From an uncultured Clostridia bacterium (GTDB lineage Bacteria > Bacillota > Clostridia > Oscillospirales > Ruminococcaceae), in contig CAMHBE010000121.1 in NCBI GenBank assembly GCA_946183095.1, positions 1 through 6,426 on the forward strand: a stretch of DNA of 6,426 nt, in the 5' to 3' direction. A program made the position numbers and the translations under genes. The notes beneath the pieces are model-generated. The model ran no database searches. It saw nothing but the letters and a program-made list of their open reading frames with translations, and had not been told where the DNA came from. Below, in pieces: positions 1 through 5,833 of the stretch (its first letter is position 1; every line of letters begins with the position of its first letter).

Positions 1-1
1 C

Positions 2-439
2 TGCACCTGCAGCAACGCGTTCAAGATAATGACCGGCGCAAAAGCGGGCATGGCTGTGGTCATCGACGAGTACGGCGGAACTGCCGGCATAATCACGCTT
101 GAAGACATAATCGAGTCGGTAATGGGCAACATCCAGGACGAGTACGATTCCGAAAGTGCCGAGATACGCAAGATAGGCGAGGAGAAATACGACATCAGCG
201 GGGATGCCGACCCCGATGAGGTATTGGAAATGTTCGGGCATTCCCTGCCGGAAGACCACGATTACGACACGATATCGGGATTTGTTATCGGGCTGCTTGG
301 GTACGTCCCGGAGGAACTGCCGGAGGATTCTGACAAGAAGCCACACGTTGACTATGAGGATATCCGGTTCGTTATCCTTTCTGTATCCGATAACTATATC
401 GAACGTATGATAGCGTTCAGAAAAGAAAATAAGACCTGA
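2..439 (+). CDS. CBS / CorC-HlyC domain membrane protein, C-terminal fragment (5' end outside window)
   Basis: This is the 3' part of a gene that enters from the left edge. The frame is open from base 2, and the ATG at 29 lies inside the protein, because the residues before it (SNAFKI) continue the same conserved block. The visible 145 codons begin near the end of the second CBS domain, with the typical block MAVVIDEYGGTAGIITLEDI, then DEYD. They finish with a CorC/HlyC transporter-associated domain of about 85 residues, including ISGDADPDEVLEMFG and DYDTISGFVIGLLGYVPEEL. In this family (YfjD/TlyC/CorC/CNNM) these cytoplasmic domains follow an N-terminal DUF21 membrane domain, which would lie upstream. 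Members are linked to Mg2+/divalent-cation homeostasis; the specific role here is inferred only from family. The gene converges with the minus-strand operon and is followed by a strong hairpin at 491-524. The family assignment is secure; the exact subfamily is not. Confidence 0.93.
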   Translation, partial: CTCSNAFKIMTGAKAGMAVVIDEYGGTAGIITLEDIIESVMGNIQDEYDSESAEIRKIGEEKYDISGDADPDEVLEMFGHSLPEDHDYDTISGFVIGLLGYVPEELPEDSDKKPHVDYEDIRFVILSVSDNYIERMIAFRKENKT

Positions 440-490
440 CATGACACTGCACCGGAATAATGATAAATAAACTGCGGTCCTGACAGATCA

Positions 491-524
491 AACCCTCCCG
501 GAAACAGATGTCTCCGGGAGGGTT
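491..524. terminator. Perfect 12-bp stem-loop, probable bidirectional terminator
   Basis: AACCCTCCCGGA (491-502) pairs perfectly with TCCGGGAGGGTT (513-524) around a 10-base loop. It begins 52 bases after the stop of the CorC-type gene. The stem has a GC-rich core, but no T-run follows on either strand beyond the two T/A pairs at its base. It is therefore not a textbook Rho-independent terminator, although its place between converging genes fits that role. Confidence 0.6.
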
Positions 525-584
525 CAGCTTACTTACGGATATCGGCACGCTGCGGATAACGCAATTATTTAATGTCTGCTCATC

Positions 585-630
585 AACCGCGAAAAGGCTT
601 CATAGCGCAGCTTGAAGCCTTTTCACGGTT
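585..630. repeat. Inverted repeat 1 of the array
   Basis: Bases 585-602 pair with 613-630 over 18 positions with a single mismatch (C590 against A625). The core arm is AAAAGGCTTC, answered by GAAGCCTTTT. The loop is the 10 bases 603-612. Confidence 0.85.
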
Positions 631-631
631 G

Positions 632-681
632 CAAAAGTGCAAGGAAAATTCCGAAATAAACAAATTTTCCTTGCACTTTTG
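632..681. repeat. Inverted repeat 2 of the array, 19-bp perfect stem
   Basis: Bases 632-650 pair without mismatch with 663-681 around a 12-base loop. The arm contains AAAAGTGCAAGGAAAATT. This is the longest perfect stem in the window. Because the arms are self-complementary, both strands read similar peptides here (QKCKEN and FSLHFC on each strand). Confidence 0.9.
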
Positions 682-698
682 TTCGTCCGAAGGACGAA
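682..698. repeat. Inverted repeat 3 of the array, short hairpin
   Basis: TTCGTCC (682-688) pairs with GGACGAA (692-698) across a GAA triloop. It abuts inverted repeat 2 with no spacer. Confidence 0.75.
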
Positions 699-716
699 AT
701 GAGCTTGACATCAAGG

Positions 717-826
717 AATGTGTCCGCCTAAAAAAAACGCTGAAAGCGTATTTTTTAGGCTTTCCGAAGTCCGCTTTGCGGATTTCGGAACAACAACTGC
801 CAAAAGGCAGTTGTTGAGGACACATT
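717..826. repeat. Closing helix with three enclosed hairpins (potential four-way junction)
   Basis: AATGTGTCC (717-725) pairs perfectly with GGACACATT (818-826). Inside lie three consecutive hairpins with almost no unpaired bases between them. Bases 726-740/746-760 pair with one mismatch. Bases 762-774/778-790 pair with one G-T wobble and a TTT loop. Bases 791-801/806-816 pair perfectly with an AAAA loop. Only T761 and A817 stay unpaired at the junction. The result is a cloverleaf-like fold with no tRNA features such as a T-loop or acceptor CCA. Confidence 0.75.
726..760 (-). terminator. Hairpin with U-tract, possible terminator of the mreB operon
   Basis: Read on the minus strand after mreB, ACGC and GCGT (bases 749-746 and 740-737) form a short stem with a 5-base loop, followed by seven more T residues (736-730). 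This resembles an intrinsic terminator with a weak stem. The T-run can also pair with the A-run at the other side to make a 15-bp stem with one mismatch. On the plus strand the same site gives a stem followed by A and six T residues, so it could act in both directions. Confidence 0.4.
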
Positions 827-1844
827 ATTTATATTTGTACAGGGAGATCTTCTCGAAGCCGTCCAGCAGGTCTTCCGACAGCTTGAATGCCGCCGCTACG
901 CCCCTTGCCACACATTCGAGCGGGTCTTCCGCGACATAGCATCTGACGTGCGTTTCCTGCGATATCGCTTCGGCAAGACCGCCCAGCATCGCGCCGCCGC
1001 CGGTCAGGACGATACCGTTCCGGTGTATGTCGCCGATAAGCTCGGGCGGGGTAACTTCAAGCACCGACTTTATCTCGTCGATTATCTCCATTACCAGTTC
1101 CGCTACAGCTTCCGCTACATCAAGGTCGCTTATCTCCATAGTTACCGGCAGACCTTTCAGCAGATGCCGACCCTTTATCGGCATGGTCACATCGCCGCGC
1201 GGGTCATACACATTCGCTATCTGCTTCTTGATGTTCTCGGCAGTCTTTTCTCCTATCAGCAGCTTGTATTTCTGGGTGACATAGCGTACAATCGCATCAT
1301 CGAACTTGTTGCCGGCGACCTTTATGGATTCCGATATGACTATGCCGTTGAAAGATACCACGGCAACATCGGCAGTCCCGCCGCCTATATCCACGACCAT
1401 GAAGCCGTTGGGCTTTGAGATATCGACCCCCGCGCCCAGCAGTGCCGCTATGGGTTCCTCGATGATATATACTTTTCTTGCGCCCGCCGAGAGTGCCGCT
1501 TCCACCACTGCCCTGCTCTCCACATCCGTTACCGAGGAAGGCACGCAAATTATTATGCGGGGTTTCAGCAGCATACTGCCGCTGACTTTGCGTATGAACT
1601 CCGAGATCATGGCTTCCGCCATTACGTTGTCGGATATCACGCCGTCGGCGAGGGGTTTTACCGCAACTATATATTCGGGCGTTCTGCCTATCATCCTGTA
1701 GGCTTCCTCACCTACCGCGAGCACCTGCTTTTTCTTCTTGTCGTATGCGACAACACTCGGTTCGTTGACGACTATCCCCCTGCCGCCTATAGTGATTATG
1801 GTATTGGCGGTGCCGAGGTCGATGCCTATATCTATCGCACTCAT
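825..1844 (-). CDS. mreB: MreB/Mbl-family actin-like cell-shape protein
   Basis: A 339-residue bacterial actin, the normal length for MreB/Mbl. It forms membrane-associated filaments that direct lateral cell-wall synthesis. The ATPase signatures are in order: phosphate-1 DLGTANT (9-15), the block GRTPEYIVAVKPLADGVISD (53-72), IIEEPIAA (127-134), phosphate-2 DIGGGTAD (152-159), PPEL (266-269) and adenosine motif TGGGAML (281-287), then VAEDPLECVARG (304-315). The N-terminus begins right before the first beta strand, which supports this start. A GGAG lies about 11 bases upstream, inside cca, and the start overlaps the cca stop as ATGA. It is last in the operon, and its stop codon lies on the edge of the hairpin array. 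No mreC or mreD is adjacent, so it may be a paralogue such as Mbl or MreBH; mreB is used in the broad sense. The family is certain. Confidence 0.93.
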   Translation of the reverse strand: MSAIDIGIDLGTANTIITIGGRGIVVNEPSVVAYDKKKKQVLAVGEEAYRMIGRTPEYIVAVKPLADGVISDNVMAEAMISEFIRKVSGSMLLKPRIIICVPSSVTDVESRAVVEAALSAGARKVYIIEEPIAALLGAGVDISKPNGFMVVDIGGGTADVAVVSFNGIVISESIKVAGNKFDDAIVRYVTQKYKLLIGEKTAENIKKQIANVYDPRGDVTMPIKGRHLLKGLPVTMEISDLDVAEAVAELVMEIIDEIKSVLEVTPPELIGDIHRNGIVLTGGGAMLGGLAEAISQETHVRCYVAEDPLECVARGVAAAFKLSEDLLDGFEKISLYKYK

Positions 1845-3187
1845 TCTTCACTTATCTCCGTTCTTTGCTCACTTGCAGCCGCAAGCAGGGCGTCTTTTTC
1901 GTTTTCGCATTTTCCGTCTATGACAAGCTCCAGCAGGAAGTTCAGCTTATCGCCTATCTCTTTCCCCGAATACCCCAGAGCTTTGATATCTTTACCGTTG
2001 ACCGCAAGCTGTTTCAGCGAAAAACACTCACGCTGTTCGATCATCTTCTCCGCGGTGACAACACACTCGCGGTACATTTTTATTCGTTCGCGGCAGGCGG
2101 GAGCTTTTCCCATATCGTCCGCGATATGTACCTTTATTATGTCGAAAAATGCTTCTTCACCGTATTTGTTCAGATACCGCTTTATCAGGTTCTCTCTGTT
2201 CTCGATAACGATATCGTGCGTTTTCACGAGCATGAGCACCCGTTCGGTGAGAGCAGTGCTGTATCTCAGACGTTTCAGCAGCCCTTCCGCCGCAACTGTG
2301 CTTCCCTTTGCGTGACCCTTGAAATGCCCGACACCGTCCTCACCCATTGTGAAGTACAAAGGTTTGCCGATATCATGCAGCAGCATCGTCAGCCGGAGAT
2401 GCACTTCCGGTTCTATCGCCGCAACTGTGGCTATGATGTGCTCCAGCACATCCCTGTCGTGATATTTCGTGTGCTGTTCAAATCCCCGGCACTGTGCAAG
2501 CTCCGGCAGAAATACCGATATCACATCATAGTATTCCCGCAGGACGCTCTCACATTCACCGCACAGCATCTTGTTCAGTTCCGCGGCTATGCGCTCACCC
2601 GCAATGTTTTCAAGCAGATGACGGTTCCGGTGAACGGACTGCGCAGTGCGTTCCTCAATGCGCAGTCCGTAGCATGAAGCGAACCGCAGCGCACGCATTA
2701 TACGCAGACCGTCTTCGTTGAAGCGTTCGTCGGGCTCGCCTATGGCACGAAGTATCTTTGCGTCAAGATCGGCACGCCCGCCGAAAATATCAACAAAACC
2801 GGTCTTCGGGTTATATGCCATGGCATTTACTGTGAAATCGCGGCGTTTCAGATCTTCCGCAAGTCTCGTGGTGAACTCGACGCTGTCGGGACGGCGGTTG
2901 TCGGTGTAGTCTCCGTCAACGCGGTATGTCGTGACTTCTGTCGGGATACCGTCGGACAATACCGTGACAGTGCCGTACTTTATCCCGGTATCTATAGTGC
3001 GGAGCCCTTTGAGAACAGCTTTCGTCTGCTCCGGTCTGGCGCTTGTGGTAACATCGTAATCCTTCGGTGTCAGTCCCAGCAGGAAGTTGCGGACACACCC
3101 GCCTACCGCGTAAGCCTCGTATCCCGCCGCGTTCAGCCTTTCAATGACCGCGAGGACTCCCGCAGGCAATGGCATGATTTCACTCAT
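1841..3187 (-). CDS. cca: tRNA nucleotidyltransferase (CCA-adding type) with HD domain
   Basis: A 448-residue class II nucleotidyltransferase of the CCA-adding enzyme/poly(A) polymerase family, which builds or repairs the 3' CCA end of tRNA in the cytoplasm. The head domain has GGCVRNFLLG (29-38) and the metal-binding pair D43 and D45 in KDYDV. These are followed by RRDFTVNAMAYNP (115-127), DERFNEDGLRIMRALRFA (153-170) and GERIAAEL (197-204). A C-terminal HD domain carries LLHDIGKP (269-276; H271, D272). The residue after VR is Asn instead of the usual Asp. The start overlaps the deaminase stop by 8 bases (ATGAGTGA); a second Met at residue 5 is an alternative start. Some bacteria split this activity into CC- and A-adding enzymes, so strict CCA activity is not proven. 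Confidence 0.92.
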   Translation of the reverse strand: MSEIMPLPAGVLAVIERLNAAGYEAYAVGGCVRNFLLGLTPKDYDVTTSARPEQTKAVLKGLRTIDTGIKYGTVTVLSDGIPTEVTTYRVDGDYTDNRRPDSVEFTTRLAEDLKRRDFTVNAMAYNPKTGFVDIFGGRADLDAKILRAIGEPDERFNEDGLRIMRALRFASCYGLRIEERTAQSVHRNRHLLENIAGERIAAELNKMLCGECESVLREYYDVISVFLPELAQCRGFEQHTKYHDRDVLEHIIATVAAIEPEVHLRLTMLLHDIGKPLYFTMGEDGVGHFKGHAKGSTVAAEGLLKRLRYSTALTERVLMLVKTHDIVIENRENLIKRYLNKYGEEAFFDIIKVHIADDMGKAPACRERIKMYRECVVTAEKMIEQRECFSLKQLAVNGKDIKALGYSGKEIGDKLNFLLELVIDGKCENEKDALLAAASEQRTEISEE

Positions 3188-4451
3188 TGGTCATCTCTTT
3201 TATGATGATGTTTGCCTTTTCGTAGATCTTTTCGGGATCCTCGCCCACGAAAAATTCTCCGCACTCATAGAGCAGCTTTCCGTTGACCATAGTGCGCTTA
3301 ACGTTCTGTTTGCTGCCCGCGTAAACGATGTTCTTGGCTATATTGTTGAGGGGCTGCATATTCGGCTGATGCAGGTCTATCTCGATGATGTCCGCTTTCT
3401 TGCCCACAGCAAGAGTATCGCAGTCGTACAGCCGCATTGCGAGCGCGCCGTTCACGCACGCCATTTTCAGCACTTCCGCAGCGTCGCAGGCTTCGGCATC
3501 GTATTCCTTCACCTTCTGAAGTCCCGTGACAAGGAACATTTCCCTGAACATATCAAGGCAGTTGTTGCTCGCGGGTCCGTCGGTGCCTATCGCCACGGGT
3601 ATGTCTTCTTTCAGGTAACGGCATATCGGTGCAATGCCGCTTGCAAGTTTAAGGTTTGACGCGGCATTTGTCACGGCGTACAGCTTCTTTTCCTTGAATA
3701 TCTCAAAGTCCCTGTCGCTCATCCATACACAGTGATACCCGCCGCCGCCGTAGTTATACATACCTATGCTGTCGAGATACTCGGTGGGGGTCATGCCGTA
3801 ACGCTCAACACACTCGTCAACTTCCTTCTTGGTTTCGGAACTGTGTACGAATACCGGCAGCTTTCTCCTGTTCGCAAGTTCCGAGAGCTGCTTCATAAGC
3901 TCCGGGCTCGTGGTGTATTCCGCGTGGAAACCGAGGTGGTAAGATATCAGCGGGTCAATGGAGCTGAACTTGTCGTAGTCCTTCTCCATTTGCTCCACCG
4001 TACCGCCGAAGTTGTTCATGGAATCACACATCACAGTGCGGAACCCGCTGTCGATGCTTGCGTTCGCGATAGCGTCGGTCTTCATGTACATATCGAAATT
4101 GGCGGTGATGCCGCTGGTCAGATATTCGAGGATCCCGAGACGCGAGAGCCAATAAACACGGTCGGGCGTCAGCTTTGCTTCCATGGGGAAAACGCGGTTA
4201 TAGAGCCATTCCTGCAAAGGAAGGTCATCTGCAAAGGACCGCAGGAACGTCATGGCGGTATGTGTATGCGCGTTCTTGAAGCCCGGCATGAGCACGTTGC
4301 CCTTGCAGTCTATCTCTTTGTCAAAAATGTCTGTTCCCTTATCGCTGCCGATGTACGCGATCTTGTCGCCGTCAACGTGCAGTTCACCTTCGGTGATGTT
4401 TATACCGTCGGTCATTGTGAGTATTCTTGCGTTGTAAAATCTTGTTTTCAT
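3180..4451 (-). CDS. mtaD: 5'-methylthioadenosine / S-adenosylhomocysteine deaminase-type amidohydrolase
   Basis: A 423-residue metal-dependent amidohydrolase of the MTA/SAH deaminase family (MtaD/DadD), which converts the 6-amino group of MTA, SAH or 5'-deoxyadenosine to an oxo group, releasing ammonia. Visible signatures are NAHTHTAMTFLRSFADDLPL (60-79; metal ligands H62, H64), GFHAEYTTSPELM (174-186; substrate-side H176), VHSSETKKEV (202-211; metal H203, catalytic E206), YHCVW (239-243; H240), NAASNLKLASGIAPI (262-276) and GTDGPASNNCLDMFREM (289-305; metal D291). All catalytic residues expected for the family are present. The final segment returns to the composite beta domain (KKADIIEIDL, NGKLLYE). 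An AAGGGA ribosome-binding site sits 8 bases before the ATG. Its place with mtnA and a phosphorylase points to MTA or 5'-deoxyadenosine rather than SAH as the main substrate (inference). Confidence 0.9.
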   Translation of the reverse strand: MKTRFYNARILTMTDGINITEGELHVDGDKIAYIGSDKGTDIFDKEIDCKGNVLMPGFKNAHTHTAMTFLRSFADDLPLQEWLYNRVFPMEAKLTPDRVYWLSRLGILEYLTSGITANFDMYMKTDAIANASIDSGFRTVMCDSMNNFGGTVEQMEKDYDKFSSIDPLISYHLGFHAEYTTSPELMKQLSELANRRKLPVFVHSSETKKEVDECVERYGMTPTEYLDSIGMYNYGGGGYHCVWMSDRDFEIFKEKKLYAVTNAASNLKLASGIAPICRYLKEDIPVAIGTDGPASNNCLDMFREMFLVTGLQKVKEYDAEACDAAEVLKMACVNGALAMRLYDCDTLAVGKKADIIEIDLHQPNMQPLNNIAKNIVYAGSKQNVKRTMVNGKLLYECGEFFVGEDPEKIYEKANIIIKEMTNE

Positions 4452-4459
4452 TTTACTGT

Positions 4460-4465
4460 TCCCTT
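4460..4465 (-). promoter_or_regulatory. Ribosome-binding site of the deaminase gene
   Basis: AAGGGA on the minus strand lies 8 bases before the deaminase ATG, in the 21-base gap after the small upstream gene. It confirms the start at 4451. Confidence 0.7.
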
Positions 4466-4472
4466 TCTCTGT

Positions 4473-4781
4473 TCAGAAATTATAATACGGCAGTCCTCGG
4501 TACTTTTCCGGGACGTCGTTTTCGTCATAAACTCCGGTAAGTGTTTCGACAAGCACCGACTGCTCATCGCAGACGTGTTTATTCAGATAACCGATAAAAT
4601 CAGTCTCATCATACTGCACTCCGGCAACACCGCCGACAGTGATACGATACCGCTGCGCGTCCGGGCTTTCTTTCAGCCAACGGAAAAACATTTCGCAGTA
4701 TTCGTCAAGCTCGTCCGCAGCACAGTCCGGTAAGCGATAAACGCTTATCTCACTGTCCGCGCTGAGTAAAACATTTTTCAT
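4473..4781 (-). CDS. Small acidic protein of unknown function
   Basis: I do not recognise this family. The chosen start gives 102 residues and begins 5 bases after the mtnA stop, with GGGTGAAG overlapping that stop as a weak ribosome-binding site. A longer reading from 4832 (119 residues) would overlap mtnA by 46 bases and is less likely. The protein is acidic (about 20 Asp/Glu against 9 Lys/Arg), with no signal peptide or membrane segment, and three cysteines (20, 29, 71). Residues 22-38 look like an amphipathic helix (ADELDEYCEMFFRWLKE). Residues 44-57 look like a strand pair (RYRITVGGVAGVQY). The tail is PEKYRGLPYYNF. Its position between mtnA and the deaminase, in the same direction and with short gaps, suggests a real co-transcribed gene, but gives no direct clue to its role. 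Confidence 0.7.
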   Translation of the reverse strand: MKNVLLSADSEISVYRLPDCAADELDEYCEMFFRWLKESPDAQRYRITVGGVAGVQYDETDFIGYLNKHVCDEQSVLVETLTGVYDENDVPEKYRGLPYYNF

Positions 4782-4786
4782 AGTCT

Positions 4787-5833
4787 TCACCCGAATAACT
4801 CCGCAAGACTCTCGGTATACGGGTATCTGCATATACCCTTCTCTGTGATGATCGCGGTGATAAGCTCAGCGTCGGTAACATCGAACGCGGGATTGTAGCA
4901 TTTCACCCCGGCGGGAGCCATAGGCTCTGTGTAGAACTTTGTTTTTATCTCGTCCGGGTCGCGTTCCTCAATAACGATATCCGCGCCCGTCCCGCAATCC
5001 ATATCTATCGTAGAGGACGGACAGAAAACATAGAACGGCACTCCGTAATGCTTCGCAAGCACCGCGACCCCGCTCGTGCCTATCTTGTTGGCGGTATCGC
5101 CGTTTGCAGCCACCCTGTCGCACCCCACAAAGCAGGCGTTTATCCTGCCCTGCTTCATGACGATGCTTGCCATGTTGTCACAGATAAGCGTGACATCGAT
5201 CCCCGCCTTGTCGAGCTCGTATGCGGTGAGCCTTGCGCCTTGCAGCAGAGGGCGTGTCTCGTCTGTGTACGCATGGAATGTATAGCCGCGCTCTTTGCCG
5301 AGAAGCAGTGTCCCAAGTCCCGTTCCGTAGCATGACGTAGCGAGGGGACCCGCGTTGCAGTGCGTAAGTATGCAGTCGCCGTCCTTCACAAGTGTGAGCC
5401 CGTACTCCGCTATAGCCCTGCACATAGTGACATCCTCGTCCTGTATCGCTGTACACTCGCTGTGCATCCTGTCGAGCATTGCACCGACACCGCTGCCCCG
5501 CAGTGAGTGCGCGGCTCCCTCCACCCTGTCAAGCGCGTGCTTTAAGTTCACGGCGGTGGGACGGGAAGAATTGATATACACCGACACATTATGCAGCTTG
5601 CTCAGAAACTTTTCCTCGTCCGTTTCCCCAAAGGAGTTCGCGATAACATAAAGTCCCATTCCCGCGCATATCCCGATAGCGGGTGCGCCGCGCACTTTCA
5701 GTTCCTTTATGGCGTCGTAGAAGTGCTCCGGCTCGGTCAGCGTCAGGTATTCCGTATGATTCGGGAGCCGCGTCTGGTCGATAATGACAACACTGCGGCA
5801 GTCATCCGACAATACAACATTATCCGGCTTCAT
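4787..5833 (-). CDS. mtnA: S-methyl-5-thioribose-1-phosphate isomerase
   Basis: A 348-residue MtnA of the eIF2B-alpha/MtnA family. It converts 5-methylthioribose-1-phosphate to 5-methylthioribulose-1-phosphate in methionine salvage; homologues also accept 5-deoxyribose-1-phosphate. The signatures are complete: VRGAPAIG (47-54), SSRPTAVNL (89-97), [10 protein letters not shown] (157-166; catalytic C159), [17 protein letters not shown] (237-253; catalytic D239) and YNPAFDVT followed by ITEKG (313-333). The length is typical of the family. The start overlaps the phosphorylase stop as ATGA, and GGAG lies 8 bases upstream. The true eIF2B-like ribose-1,5-bisphosphate isomerase is a relative, but the match to the MtnA active-site motifs and the neighbouring genes favour MtnA. 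Confidence 0.94.
   Translation of the reverse strand: MKPDNVVLSDDCRSVVIIDQTRLPNHTEYLTLTEPEHFYDAIKELKVRGAPAIGICAGMGLYVIANSFGETDEEKFLSKLHNVSVYINSSRPTAVNLKHALDRVEGAAHSLRGSGVGAMLDRMHSECTAIQDEDVTMCRAIAEYGLTLVKDGDCILTHCNAGPLATSCYGTGLGTLLLGKERGYTFHAYTDETRPLLQGARLTAYELDKAGIDVTLICDNMASIVMKQGRINACFVGCDRVAANGDTANKIGTSGVAVLAKHYGVPFYVFCPSSTIDMDCGTGADIVIEERDPDEIKTKFYTEPMAPAGVKCYNPAFDVTDAELITAIITEKGICRYPYTESLAELFG

Larger units (their letters stand above)
440..824. other. Convergent intergenic region: terminator-like hairpin plus hairpin-array element
   Basis: These 385 bases separate the stops of two converging genes. Bases 440-490 and 525-570 show nothing recognisable. Bases 491-524 form a perfect 12-bp hairpin, and 571-826 is an array of inverted repeats described separately. 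Open frames cross the array on both strands, but they are by-products of the palindromes and are not called as genes. Confidence 0.8.
571..826. repeat. Hairpin-array element with imperfect terminal inverted repeats (MITE-like or structured RNA)
   Basis: About 256 bases are almost wholly made of adjacent inverted repeats: 585-630, 632-681, 682-698, then a helix 717-725/818-826 enclosing hairpins 726-760, 762-790 and 791-816. The two ends resemble each other in inverted orientation: 571-588 matches the reverse complement of 809-826 at 14 of 18 positions, starting with a perfect AATGT/ACATT. ATTT occurs immediately outside both ends (567-570 and 827-830), and a longer ATTATTT at 564-570 and 824-830 overlaps the right end. 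These are the marks of a small non-autonomous mobile element. Equally, the minus-strand copy would be a highly folded 3' untranslated region of the mreB transcript. No transposase is present. The pairing is seen directly; the mobile or RNA interpretation is inference. Confidence 0.65.

Noticed and set aside
572..817. Open reading frame of 81 codons on the plus strand through the hairpin array
   Set aside because: The frame is open because of the palindromes; the opposite strand carries an equally long frame (583-825) with near-identical peptide pieces. There is no clear ribosome-binding site and no known domain.
583..825. Open reading frame of 80 codons on the minus strand, right after mreB
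   Set aside because: It is the mirror product of the same inverted repeats. Its start codon lies in the closing helix just past the mreB stop. Nothing protein-like supports it.
717..826. tRNA or tRNA-like gene suggested by the cloverleaf fold
   Set aside because: The closing helix is 9 bp and the arms are 11 to 15 bp. There is no anticodon-loop pattern, T-loop consensus or discriminator/CCA end.
571..826. CRISPR array
   Set aside because: The repeats are inverted and each has a different sequence. There is no regularly spaced direct repeat and no cas gene.
3732..4733. Long plus-strand open frame of 333 codons opposite the deaminase
   Set aside because: It is antisense to a well-supported deaminase with all active-site motifs, shows no recognisable domain, and crosses the gap and part of the small gene.
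4782..4832. Upstream extension of the small unknown gene
   Set aside because: It would overlap mtnA by 46 bases, and the later Met is placed right after the mtnA stop with a usable ribosome-binding site.
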